From positions 39,482 through 103,481 of the forward strand of contig DALTWK010000005.1 in NCBI GenBank assembly GCA_029987115.1: a DNA stretch of 64,000 bases, read 5' to 3'. Below are positions 42,433-50,796 of this stretch, one piece after another. A model generated the notes under the pieces. The model did no database searches. It saw only the letters and a list, made by a program, of their open reading frames with translations, and had not been told where the DNA came from. This DNA comes from Methanocorpusculum sp. Lineage in GTDB: Archaea > Halobacteriota > Methanomicrobia > Methanomicrobiales > Methanocorpusculaceae. Numbering within the stretch: the first letter of the stretch is position 1; every line of letters begins with the position of its first letter. Made by a program: the position numbers and the translations under genes.

Positions 42433-43230
42433 TTATTTCACCAGTTCGTGGACCGTGTAGGTAAGTCCCGACGTTTCCATACGTTTTAGGAAGTCGGTGA
42501 ACTCTTCGTCGACAATCAGCATCAGACAGTGCATTCCATGGAATGAGGCCTCGATGATTCCTTCTCGTGCTCCGAAGAACATATCCGGAGTGATGTCTGC
42601 CTTTTTCAGTGCAAGAAAAGCTTCAAGGCCGACTGCTCCAACTACATCAACACCCTTTGCAACTGCTTTAAGTCGTTCTGAATCGATGGTTTCAGAACCT
42701 CCACGTTCTATTCTCGGAACTTTTGCGATTTCAACTCTTCCTTCTGTGTGTTCAATAATGCCAGCAAGACGTGCCACCCCAACATCGTCCCCCTCCTTTG
42801 CATCATTTGCTACCATACCCATCGCAGTTTGTGGTTTCTTTCCAGCATAGAGCCAACCACCTTTCATGTAGACTCCAACTGCATCTCCCTTCTTTAAATC
42901 CGTGTCGGCGATTGCTGCCCAGGTGACTACTTGGTGAATGATGTCCTTACGAACATGGCGGGCGTAACTTTCAAGAAGTTCAGCATTGTTGATGACCCAT
43001 TCCACTCCTTTATGAGTTACATAATATCTCCCGCGTCCTTCCGCACTGACAAGACCGTCATCAACTAATATACGGATGTATTCAGATATTGCTTGAGGGG
43101 TCACTCCCAATTTTTCAGCAATTTCTTGTTGCCGGATGGATGGTTGATGCTCGGCAACTTCAACGAGAACTTGGAACCTCGTGGTCTCACGTTTGCTCCG
43201 CAGAATATTGGATAAGAGATCTTCAGTCAT
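42433..43230 (-). CDS. Winged-helix regulator, COG1497-like
   Basis: The 265-residue protein has a MarR-like winged helix (about 8-75: RQQEIAEKLGVTPQAISEYIRILVDDGLVSAEGRGRYYVT) and a larger ligand-type domain with KKGDAVGVYMKGGWLYAGKK and the end motif GIIEASFHGMHCLMLIVDEE. It resembles COG1497 predicted archaeal regulators. The target is unknown. The helicase gene starts 3 bp downstream, so they are likely co-transcribed. Confidence 0.8.
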   Translation of the reverse strand: MTEDLLSNILRSKRETTRFQVLVEVAEHQPSIRQQEIAEKLGVTPQAISEYIRILVDDGLVSAEGRGRYYVTHKGVEWVINNAELLESYARHVRKDIIHQVVTWAAIADTDLKKGDAVGVYMKGGWLYAGKKPQTAMGMVANDAKEGDDVGVARLAGIIEHTEGRVEIAKVPRIERGGSETIDSERLKAVAKGVDVVGAVGLEAFLALKKADITPDMFFGAREGIIEASFHGMHCLMLIVDEEFTDFLKRMETSGLTYTVHELVK

Positions 43231-43295
43231 AGAATCACTTGTTATAATACAATATTTGTATTCATTAAAGATAAGAACAGCGCCGAAGATTCAGA

Positions 43296-44294
43296 TTATT
43301 TGTGTTCAATCAGTTTTGTCAGTTCATAAATAAAGGAATTCATCTGGAGATACTCGTTCATTCCTTCTCGTATGGAAGCGTCTGCTTGTGCAAATAATAT
43401 TGCTGTCTCTGGTGTTTGATAGGCACGAATGCTTTTTCGAAGCAGTGACAAGACGTTGGTTGCAGTGAGACCATATTCAATCATCAGATTCTCTGTAATC
43501 TGTTGTGCTTTTTTTGTATTTCCATCGACCATGTTATGAATGGCGACATCGGAGAGACAACTCGTTTCTGTCTTGGAAAGTTCGAGTGGATCGGTTATTC
43601 CGTAGTTTGTTGCAAGTTCGGTCCAGAAGATTGCTTTTCTCAAATCCCCCTTTGCTCCAAGTGCAATCATGTCAATCATATCCTCTGATATTTTATTTTC
43701 TACTTCCTCCTCTTTCAAAATAGCATGAAGATGAGATAGAATTGTATCTGTATCAATCGGGAGGAAGAAAAGAGGGACACATCGTGATCGAATTGGTTCT
43801 ATCAATGAGGAGAGTGAGTTTGTTACAAAGACGAATCGACAGGTTTTGCTGTACTGTTCCATGATTCGTCTTAGCGCCGCTTGTGCATCTTTCGGCAAAT
43901 CTCCTGCGCCGTCAAAGATGATTATTCTGAATGGAGCAGAGAGTGGTTTCATCGAGGCATGCCATTTAACAATATATTTGAAGTTTGCAAGAACCGACTT
44001 ATTTTTTTCATAGAGGTGGCTGAATCGATCATTCCCTTCGAAATAGGCGTGGCCTTGGGAGAACATGGTACTCACAGGAAGTATTGTTGTATTTTCATCA
44101 GTTGCTTCCGCATAGAAATTTTTTGTGAATATTTCCAGTGCTGCGGATTTTCCGATGCCTGGTTTTCCGATAACCATCAGGTGGGGAATGTTTTCTGATT
44201 CAGTACATGCTCTGAGCTGACGTACTACAGCTTCCTGACCGAGGAGGGTTTCATAGGAATCTGGACGGTATTTCTCAATCCAAAGCATGTTCAA
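43296..44294 (-). CDS. RFC small-subunit-like AAA+ protein with degenerate Walker B
   Basis: The 332-residue protein is collinear with replication factor C small subunit: LWIEKYRPDSYETLLGQE start, Walker A GKPGIGKS at 43-50, KDAQAALRRIMEQYSKTCRFVF, arginine-finger motif S170-R171-C172 and a C-terminal collar domain. But the Walker B reads DGAG (128-131) in place of DEAD/DEAx, so the catalytic glutamate is a glycine, and the NASDERG segment is missing. It is therefore a paralog, perhaps a non-hydrolysing clamp-loader subunit. It overlaps the phosphopantothenate synthetase gene by 20 bp. Confidence 0.83.
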   Translation of the reverse strand: MNMLWIEKYRPDSYETLLGQEAVVRQLRACTESENIPHLMVIGKPGIGKSAALEIFTKNFYAEATDENTTILPVSTMFSQGHAYFEGNDRFSHLYEKNKSVLANFKYIVKWHASMKPLSAPFRIIIFDGAGDLPKDAQAALRRIMEQYSKTCRFVFVTNSLSSLIEPIRSRCVPLFFLPIDTDTILSHLHAILKEEEVENKISEDMIDMIALGAKGDLRKAIFWTELATNYGITDPLELSKTETSCLSDVAIHNMVDGNTKKAQQITENLMIEYGLTATNVLSLLRKSIRAYQTPETAILFAQADASIREGMNEYLQMNSFIYELTKLIEHK

Positions 44295-45006
44295 GATACT
44301 CCTGCATTTCGCGGATTGCTTCTTTTAGAATTGCTCTGCTGTCAAATGTTGGCATATCACAAACAGTACCTTTTAGTTTTCGGCACTCTTCTGCGATGTT
44401 TGGAAGAGCACGCCGTACTTCATCGACAATAGGCAGTGTTGCAGTTCTTGAGGTCCTATCAATCGGGTTCAAATCAATGGTAATAACGATTTTTCCCATT
44501 TTTACCAGAGCTTCACAACGATCACCGTCCTCGAGCGGAACAAGTACAACATCTGCAGATCCGATGCCTCTTGGATCACAGAGTCCACGATCGTGGGGTA
44601 GTGGAATACAACGTTCAACTATACCCTTGTTCAGTACGCATCCTGCATCTTCAAGGACTTTCGAGACCTGCTTCACACGTTCATCCGTACGATGAAAAAG
44701 ATTTACCTCTACTTCAGCATCTGATGCTTTTTGCAGGTCAGCTATTTCCTTTGCGGCAAGCGCAGCGGTGTTTCCATTGATTGATAGAACAGGGTGTTTT
44801 GCAGCAAGTAGGACACGTGCTGCTAGTTTTTCGGCGTTTAGTCCTGATGGTGATGTTTTCTCTCCTAGTAGGTAGTCGAATGCTTCGCCTCTTCCATGTG
44901 AAGTGAGGCCCTCATATGCGACAATTCCTTCGTGGGCTGCTTGTACCAGTTTTTCTCGGGTAATCAGGGATATATAGCGGGGATGAGATGGCGGTATTTC
45001 AGACAT
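44275..45006 (-). CDS. 4-phosphopantoate-beta-alanine ligase (phosphopantothenate synthetase)
   Basis: This is the archaeal phosphopantothenate synthetase (COG1701), which joins phosphopantoate and beta-alanine with ATP. The 243-residue protein shows SHPRYISLITREKLVQAAHEG at the start, the SINGNTAALAAKEI segment and DVVLVPLEDGDRCEALVKMGK. Overlap of 8 bp with the upstream pantoate kinase and 20 bp with the RFC-like gene indicates coupled translation. With the next two genes it covers pantoate to phosphopantetheine. Confidence 0.92.
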   Translation of the reverse strand: MSEIPPSHPRYISLITREKLVQAAHEGIVAYEGLTSHGRGEAFDYLLGEKTSPSGLNAEKLAARVLLAAKHPVLSINGNTAALAAKEIADLQKASDAEVEVNLFHRTDERVKQVSKVLEDAGCVLNKGIVERCIPLPHDRGLCDPRGIGSADVVLVPLEDGDRCEALVKMGKIVITIDLNPIDRTSRTATLPIVDEVRRALPNIAEECRKLKGTVCDMPTFDSRAILKEAIREMQEYLEHALD

Positions 45007-45838
45007 AGTTCAAAACCTCAACAAATGGTCCAGAGGATGCAACGTGCAGTTCGTAGACATGGCCGTATTTTTCCAGAATTTTCCTGGCGTTTTTTCCGAT
45101 GGCAAAGATTCCATCGCCGAGCATGGTCATCGATGCTAACACTCCTTCATCATCACAGTTTTTGAGAATTGATTTCAGTCTTTCCGTTAGTAATCCGCTT
45201 TTTTCGGCAAAGGATCGGGAATTGTTCATTAAATCATCAAGCGTATTTGGTATAGTATCGGGAAATGCTCTACTGACTGCTTGCATCTTCTCTTTTGATC
45301 CAATAACATCTGGTGTTGCAATTTTACCGAAGGTCAGCGCATATATCTGTTCATTCGAATGAATCTGCTTTGAGATTCCGTTCACACCAGGTTTTGTGCG
45401 GATTATCACTCCGGATTTTGATGCTGCTGCTACATCGCCTAGACCAGTTCCATGTATTACTTCGAATTCATGGGCTTTTTCTGAGATTTCATCGGAGGAA
45501 AGGCCGAGGGAGAACAATTCATTTGCTGCGTGGTAAAGTGCAAGAAGACCGGCCGCACTCATGCCGAATCCTGCTCCTATTGGCATTTCCGCATCCACTG
45601 TAACATCTGCAGTAATCTCTAACGAATCGAGGACATCCTTGACAAGCCAACTGTCTTCTGTGCTATTCTTCAGAGTTATTCTCGTTTCAGAAGATTTTTT
45701 CAAAATGACGGAAACACCTTTGTCGATTACAATACCTGCTCCTATGCTCCCCGTCTCCCGAGGAGAATTCCCATCAATCCGTTTGAAATATCCCGAGATG
45801 TGTCCCGGTGCAAAGGCTCTTACAACACGGCGTTCCAT
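44999..45838 (-). CDS. Pantoate kinase (GHMP family)
   Basis: The 279-residue protein is the archaeal pantoate kinase: APGHISGYFKRIDG near the start, the ATP-binding GHMP loop PIGAGFGMSAAGLLALYHAANEL, and the C-terminal FAIGKNARKI with typical DGIFAI segment. It phosphorylates pantoate, replacing the bacterial PanK/PanC order. It overlaps coaBC by 19 bp and the ligase by 8 bp. Confidence 0.93.
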   Translation of the reverse strand: MERRVVRAFAPGHISGYFKRIDGNSPRETGSIGAGIVIDKGVSVILKKSSETRITLKNSTEDSWLVKDVLDSLEITADVTVDAEMPIGAGFGMSAAGLLALYHAANELFSLGLSSDEISEKAHEFEVIHGTGLGDVAAASKSGVIIRTKPGVNGISKQIHSNEQIYALTFGKIATPDVIGSKEKMQAVSRAFPDTIPNTLDDLMNNSRSFAEKSGLLTERLKSILKNCDDEGVLASMTMLGDGIFAIGKNARKILEKYGHVYELHVASSGPFVEVLNYV

Positions 45839-46950
45839 AATTCTCTCGCAATATCATCTTTTCCGCCGGAAACATGTTTTGTTCCGGTTTTTTTCATTAG
45901 AAGGTAGTCTCCCTCGTTGCTTCCCATTGTTTCCGGTTTATTTGCTGCAACTAGTACAATGTTTTTTTCTTCAAGGAGTTTGACTCCTTCTTCTTCTGCT
46001 GACTCCCCTATTTTGAATCCGATAATCTTTGGTCCATTCACTTTATTGATTATTTTCGGAAGTGGTTTCAGTTGCAAGGAAATTGGTTTTCCCGAGGCAA
46101 TCTTTTCTGATGATGCTACTGGTGAAAAGTCGGAAATTGCAGCGGCAGAAACATAATAGTCAGCGTCCTCTACGGAGGATAATACAACTCTCATCATATC
46201 ATCAGCTGTAACGATAGATTTATTTTCAACTACCGGAACGGTTCCATGAATATCGGTATTCGAGATGACAGTAACGTCAGCTCCTCTGCGGAATGCTTCA
46301 AGGGCTACTTCACGCCCCATTCTCCCGGAAGAACGAGTGGTTAGAATTCTCACCGAATCTACGGTTTCGCGACAAGAACCCGATGAGATTACAACTTTTT
46401 TCCCTTTTAAATCCTGTTTTGTCAGGGCACGTTCAGCGTAGAGACAAATTGTCTCTATTTCAGCAATTTTTGCTTTTTCTTCTTCCACTTTTGGCGGAAC
46501 AACAATAATCCCGATGGATTCCAGCGTTTCCAGATTTTTCTTGATTATTGGATGGCGATACATCGATTCGTGCATAGCAGGTGCTAACACCACAGGCATA
46601 CCACGACCAATGGCGGTCGTTGCAAAGGTGGTAACTACGGTGTCATCGATTCCTGTTGCTATCTTAGAAATGGTATTTGCTGTGGATGGTGCAATCAGTA
46701 GAAGGTCGGCTCTCCCCCCCTCTCCGCAGTAAAGGACATGCTCGACCATTCCAGTAATTTTGGTAATTGCTGGAATTTGACAGGCATAGGTTAATGCTTC
46801 GGGATTGATAATGCCGCATGCTGCTTCTGATATAACAGGGATTACTTCCGCACCCCGTCTTCTGAGCTCGTGCGCAAGTTTCACGGTTTCGACAGCGGCA
46901 ATGCTCCCTGTTACAGCAAGCACAATCCGTTTGTTTTCCAGCGTTTTCAT
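45820..46950 (-). CDS. coaBC: Bifunctional phosphopantothenoylcysteine decarboxylase/phosphopantothenate-cysteine ligase
   Basis: The 376-residue protein (ATG 46950) has an FMN decarboxylase domain (VLAVTGSIAAVETVKLAHELRR, APSTANTISKIATGIDDTV, PVVLAPAMHESMY) and a ligase domain (KVVISSGSCRETVDSVRILTTRSSG, then AAAISDFSP and KIIGFKIGE). It makes phosphopantetheine from phosphopantothenate and cysteine. An upstream extension of 10 codons would overlap the Taw2-like gene; ATG 46950 gives an ATGA overlap with it and the family's usual start. Confidence 0.95.
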   Translation of the reverse strand: MKTLENKRIVLAVTGSIAAVETVKLAHELRRRGAEVIPVISEAACGIINPEALTYACQIPAITKITGMVEHVLYCGEGGRADLLLIAPSTANTISKIATGIDDTVVTTFATTAIGRGMPVVLAPAMHESMYRHPIIKKNLETLESIGIIVVPPKVEEEKAKIAEIETICLYAERALTKQDLKGKKVVISSGSCRETVDSVRILTTRSSGRMGREVALEAFRRGADVTVISNTDIHGTVPVVENKSIVTADDMMRVVLSSVEDADYYVSAAAISDFSPVASSEKIASGKPISLQLKPLPKIINKVNGPKIIGFKIGESAEEEGVKLLEEKNIVLVAANKPETMGSNEGDYLLMKKTGTKHVSGGKDDIARELWNAVL

Positions 46951-47816
46951 TCGATTGTCACATCCCATACACAGTGCCAAGTGTGGTTTGTGTATTTCTT
47001 TACTTTATATTCGCTTAGTGTATACCTAAATCCTGCGGAAGTGAGTGTTGCTTTTATCTCTTCTTTTCGGTCTCCCAAACCATGTACGTGAAGTGTTGTG
47101 TCTGGTTTTACGTGTTTCAGCGCTACCTCCAGAAAATCAGGTGCATCGAAGTGTCCCATGAGAATCCTATCATATTCCCCTTTCAAGAGGGTACGGCAGT
47201 CTCCGCATTCTGCATGAACGCGGGAAGACAGTCCATTGTTTTGTATATTTTTCTGTAAATAGGCAAATGAGTTTGGATTCAGTTCCATAGCATTCACTTC
47301 TGCTCCTGCAAGTGCTGCTGAAAGGGTGAAGTATCCAATTCCTGCGAACATATCGGCGGTTCTTTCTCCAGGATGGATGAGTTTTCGTATTCGCTGTTTT
47401 TCGCCGCGGTTTCCCTGTGAAAACATGACCTTGGATGGATTTAAGGTGTAGCTAATCCCTGATTCTCGGAATGTCACCTCATGTGGACTGCCGTACAGTA
47501 CTTCGATATCAGGAATCCGCAAAACACCCGTTTGCCCTCGTGATAGGAGAACACAGGATGGGTGCTCGAATGAGAGTACCTTTTCTACATCTTCGTCTGT
47601 TGCCGGCTTCCCATGAAAAAGAATGGTATCTCCCATTTTTTGATATCCCCTACCGGTGTAGGGTGTGCGTTCAGGAATATCTACATCGTATGGAAACCCT
47701 TCTTTTACAGGAATGTATGCTGTATCTCCCTCTACGAAGACTCTTCGAGTATGATCAATCCATGCATCACTCTTCAAAGCTCTGATACTATCTTTAGGAA
47801 CGATTCTTGTCTTCAC
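46947..47816 (-). CDS. Trm5/Taw2-family tRNA-modifying enzyme (probably Taw2)
   Basis: The 289-residue protein is a class I SAM-dependent enzyme: DMFAGIGYFTLSAALAGAEVNAMELNPNSF carries the SAM motif, followed by YLQKNIQNNGL. Where Trm5 methyltransferases have an NLP motif, it reads MGHFDAPDFL, close to the MGY motif of Taw2/TYW2. So aminocarboxypropyl transfer in tRNA-Phe wyosine synthesis is favoured over m1G37 methylation. It lacks the D1 domain length of Trm5 (about 330 residues). It is coupled to NMD3 and coaBC by 4-bp overlaps. Confidence 0.78.
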   Translation of the reverse strand: MKTRIVPKDSIRALKSDAWIDHTRRVFVEGDTAYIPVKEGFPYDVDIPERTPYTGRGYQKMGDTILFHGKPATDEDVEKVLSFEHPSCVLLSRGQTGVLRIPDIEVLYGSPHEVTFRESGISYTLNPSKVMFSQGNRGEKQRIRKLIHPGERTADMFAGIGYFTLSAALAGAEVNAMELNPNSFAYLQKNIQNNGLSSRVHAECGDCRTLLKGEYDRILMGHFDAPDFLEVALKHVKPDTTLHVHGLGDRKEEIKATLTSAGFRYTLSEYKVKKYTNHTWHCVWDVTIE

Positions 47817-48874
47817 AGGTCTTCCGGTTCAGCTTTTCCCAGCGGGATGATAGTTTCCTTGTCGCGAACAAAAAGAAGTGTGTCTCCAGCATTTGCTTTA
47901 ATCCACTCGCGATCTGGCGCTTCCAGTACTTCATTTGTTATTGGATCCAGCAGTCCTATGAGTCCTGCATCACGATAGATGATAGTTGTTGCCTCTGCCT
48001 CACGGAAGTTTCCAATCAAAGGATCTTCGTCATCCTCACGGAATGAACGGTTGAGACCTGTTTTCAGATCGCGGACAAAAATGGTGTCTTTTGTTTGGCG
48101 TAAAATCTGACAGTAGGTTCTGTCGCGGAAAATAATATCTCCTTTAGAGAATCGAGGGAGACGCAGAGAGTAGGTTACCCGATAGAGACGGATTCCTGCT
48201 TTTTCACCCACAAGTTTTGGATGTGTCGTATACGACCCCCCCAGGGCACCGGTTATGTCATGAGCTATTGCGTTTCCTATTGCTTGAGAACTAAAGGTAA
48301 TATCGATTCCTCCATCTATATCGTCAATTGAGGATACAAAGGACAATCGATCTCCTGCTGTTTGCATCTGATCTTCAATCTGATAGGAGATTTCGGCTGC
48401 GCGTTTCAGTTCAAACGGTGTAGGTTTTCTTCCCGCGGCCCGAACTTGAATAACTCCTTCGTAGTAACTCCCCATAATACGCGAGCAACGGTCGCATTGT
48501 TCATGAATCCAGACAAATTTTATTTTTGCAATCTTTTCGACAGGGATGGTATATAATTCCCCCATGACAAGAACGGTGACTAATGATCGGTTGCTGCTGG
48601 TGTCGCGAATATCGATGGATATCTGAACGTTTTTGACATCCGGGTGTATTTTTATCGAGGTATTTGTGATGGTGTAGGCAAGTTCTTCTTTTTCTGCGGA
48701 AGAGTCTGACCACATACCAGCAGTTTTCACGGACCCGCATGTTGGGCATATCGTACATTCTAACCGTTGCGGGATTTCACACCAGACCAAATCTTTTGCC
48801 CGGCATTTTCCACATAATCCTCCGTCTTCGGTAGGAGCTCCACATTTTGGACAGAAATTAGCAGTAAGACTCAT
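47813..48874 (-). CDS. nmd3: NMD3 family protein
   Basis: The product (353 residues from ATG 48874) is an archaeal NMD3: N-terminal zinc-binding CPKCGAPTEDGGLCGKCRAK, then CPTCGSVKTAGMW, the QCDRCSRIMGSYYEGVIQVRA segment and DRLSFVSSIDDIDGGIDITFSS. Eukaryotic NMD3 is the 60S export adaptor and ribosome assembly factor; the archaeal role is presumed in large-subunit maturation. The next upstream stop lies one base before ATG 48874, so 12 extra codons in the frame are unlikely. Confidence 0.92.
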   Translation of the reverse strand: MSLTANFCPKCGAPTEDGGLCGKCRAKDLVWCEIPQRLECTICPTCGSVKTAGMWSDSSAEKEELAYTITNTSIKIHPDVKNVQISIDIRDTSSNRSLVTVLVMGELYTIPVEKIAKIKFVWIHEQCDRCSRIMGSYYEGVIQVRAAGRKPTPFELKRAAEISYQIEDQMQTAGDRLSFVSSIDDIDGGIDITFSSQAIGNAIAHDITGALGGSYTTHPKLVGEKAGIRLYRVTYSLRLPRFSKGDIIFRDRTYCQILRQTKDTIFVRDLKTGLNRSFREDDEDPLIGNFREAEATTIIYRDAGLIGLLDPITNEVLEAPDREWIKANAGDTLLFVRDKETIIPLGKAEPEDL

Positions 48875-48875
48875 A

Positions 48876-49169
48876 TTACACCCGATAAATCTGTGCATGC
48901 GGGACGCCATTTATTTCCATGCATGCCTCTTTTTCGATAATTCCTGTTTTTATTGCAACGCTACACACCTTATGTCCGATGATATTCGCGTTTATCGCTC
49001 CTTTTAGTGCAGCAATGAGTTCTTCTTCAGAAACTGCCTCGGTTCCATAGAACGATTCTTCGATTACTATATCACAGTGTTCCCCTGTCAAGGTTTTTCC
49101 GATGAGTTCTGCATCGCAGGCGGCTACTACTGTTCCTTCACCCGGTATTTTGTGTATTTTCAGATGCAT
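48876..49169 (-). CDS. DUF424 family protein
   Basis: The 97-residue protein fits archaeal DUF424: VVAACDAELIGKTLTGEH near the start, ESFYGTEAVSEEELIAALKGAINANIIGHKVCSVAIKTGII and a C-terminal GVPHAQIYRV. I recall that DUF424 genes often sit beside aIF2-beta or NMD3, suggesting a ribosome-related role, but no activity is established. It is the first gene of the minus-strand operon running to the RFC-like gene; its ATG is 113 bp from lysS. Confidence 0.85.
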   Translation of the reverse strand: MHLKIHKIPGEGTVVAACDAELIGKTLTGEHCDIVIEESFYGTEAVSEEELIAALKGAINANIIGHKVCSVAIKTGIIEKEACMEINGVPHAQIYRV

Positions 49170-49245
49170 TGATGTGGGATATAATTGGATGCAGGAGATG
49201 ATAACTGTTCGTAGATTCTAACATGGGGTATTATCCCTTTTTAAT

Positions 49246-49254
49246 GCATATAAT
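49246..49254 (+). promoter_or_regulatory. Candidate TATA box of lysS
   Basis: CATATAATT lies about 30 bp before the lysS ATG, with GGTGA just before the start codon. A very short leader is implied. Confidence 0.4.
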
Positions 49255-49281
49255 TACGCAACATCTATCTTTGGTGACAAT

Positions 49282-50796
49282 ATGGAAGAAAAAGTACATG
49301 AAAAAATCCACTGGGCTGATGCGAAGGCGGAACAGGTTCCGATTGACGTACCCCAACTCGTGGCTACCGGTATCACACCATCTGGCCCGATTCACTTAGG
49401 AAATATGCGTGAAGTCATGACCGGTGATATGATTTACAAGGCCATTCTTTCCAAAGGAGGGAAAGCTGAGCTGGTCTATATCGCCGATGATTTTGACCCT
49501 CTGAGAAAGGTATATCCATTCCTGCCCGATGAATATCAGAAATATATTGGATGGCCTGTATGTGATATCCCGTGTCCGTGCGGAAAACACAAGAGTTATG
49601 CGGAACACTTCCTTGAGCCGTTCCTTTCTGCTATTGAGGAACTTGATATCCACCCAAGAGTAATCAGAACGTCTGAAGCATACCGTTCCGGGAAGTTCAC
49701 GGAAGGAATCAGACTTGCTTTGGAACACGCAGAGGAAATCAAAGGAATTCTCGAAAAAGTTTCAGGAAGACAACTGGAAGATGGTTGGACTCCGTACTAT
49801 CCTGTCTGTGAAAAATGTGGTCAGATTTCCCGAGCAAAGATTCTCGAACATAATCCCGAAGAGCACACGGTAAAATATGAATGTTCCTGCGGACATATCG
49901 GAATCTCGAATTATGCTAAAGGTGAAGGAAAACTTGTATGGCGTGTTGACTGGCCGATGCGCTGGGCTATGCATGGCGTTACTGTTGAGCCATTTGGAAA
50001 AGACCACGCTTCACCTGGAGGATCCTATGATACGGGTAAAATTATCACCAAAGATATCTACGGCTATCAGGCTCCGATTCCAGTTACCTATGAATGGATA
50101 AGCCTCAAAGGAAAAGGTGAGATGCACTCTTCCAAAGGTGTTGTTCTGACCATCCGTGATATGCTTGATATTGTTCCTCCGGAGGTTCTCCGTTATATGA
50201 TTGCCAAAACCAAACCGGACAAAACCATTGCATTTGACCCGGGAATGGGACTCTTAAAGCTCATCGATGACTACGATCGTGCGGCAAAGGTTGGTGGTTC
50301 ACGTGAACTGGAGCTTTCTAAAATTCACACCAAACAGACAATGATTCCGTTCCGTCACATGGTAACCGTTGTCCAGATTGCAAGAACCGATGATGCAATC
50401 TTTTCAATCCTCAAACGTAGTGGGTATGAGATTGTGGATGAAGAATCCGTTCTTGATCAGGCAAAACGCGCAAAACTTTGGCTTGAGCGCTACGCTCCAG
50501 ATGATGTCAAATTTTCTATTTCCGAGACGCTTCCCGAAGTTGCAGCAAATGAACCTGCAAATGTGAAGGCGGCTGTTCAAACCTATGCGAAAGCAATAGA
50601 AAACGGGGAGTGGACAGCAGATGTCCTCCACAACGCGGTATATGATGCTGCAACCTCAAACGGAGTTAGCGGAAAAGAGCTCTTCACCGCAGTCTATCGC
50701 GCTTTCCTTGGTGCTGACCGCGGTCCAAGACTAGGATGGTTTTTAGAAGCTCTCGGTCGTGAAGAAACCCTTGCAAGACTTGCACTTATGAAATAA
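49282..50796 (+). CDS. lysS: Class I lysyl-tRNA synthetase
   Basis: The 504-residue protein is a class I LysRS, typical of archaea and a few bacteria. HIGH-like motif PSGPIHLGN is at 33-41, the zinc-binding CEKCGQ...CSCGH region near 170-205, and the KMSKS equivalent MHSSKG near residue 283. The C-terminal helical anticodon domain is full length. Its stop and the next gene's ATG share one base, so the radical SAM gene is in the same operon. Confidence 0.96.
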   Translation: MEEKVHEKIHWADAKAEQVPIDVPQLVATGITPSGPIHLGNMREVMTGDMIYKAILSKGGKAELVYIADDFDPLRKVYPFLPDEYQKYIGWPVCDIPCPCGKHKSYAEHFLEPFLSAIEELDIHPRVIRTSEAYRSGKFTEGIRLALEHAEEIKGILEKVSGRQLEDGWTPYYPVCEKCGQISRAKILEHNPEEHTVKYECSCGHIGISNYAKGEGKLVWRVDWPMRWAMHGVTVEPFGKDHASPGGSYDTGKIITKDIYGYQAPIPVTYEWISLKGKGEMHSSKGVVLTIRDMLDIVPPEVLRYMIAKTKPDKTIAFDPGMGLLKLIDDYDRAAKVGGSRELELSKIHTKQTMIPFRHMVTVVQIARTDDAIFSILKRSGYEIVDEESVLDQAKRAKLWLERYAPDDVKFSISETLPEVAANEPANVKAAVQTYAKAIENGEWTADVLHNAVYDAATSNGVSGKELFTAVYRAFLGADRGPRLGWFLEALGREETLARLALMK

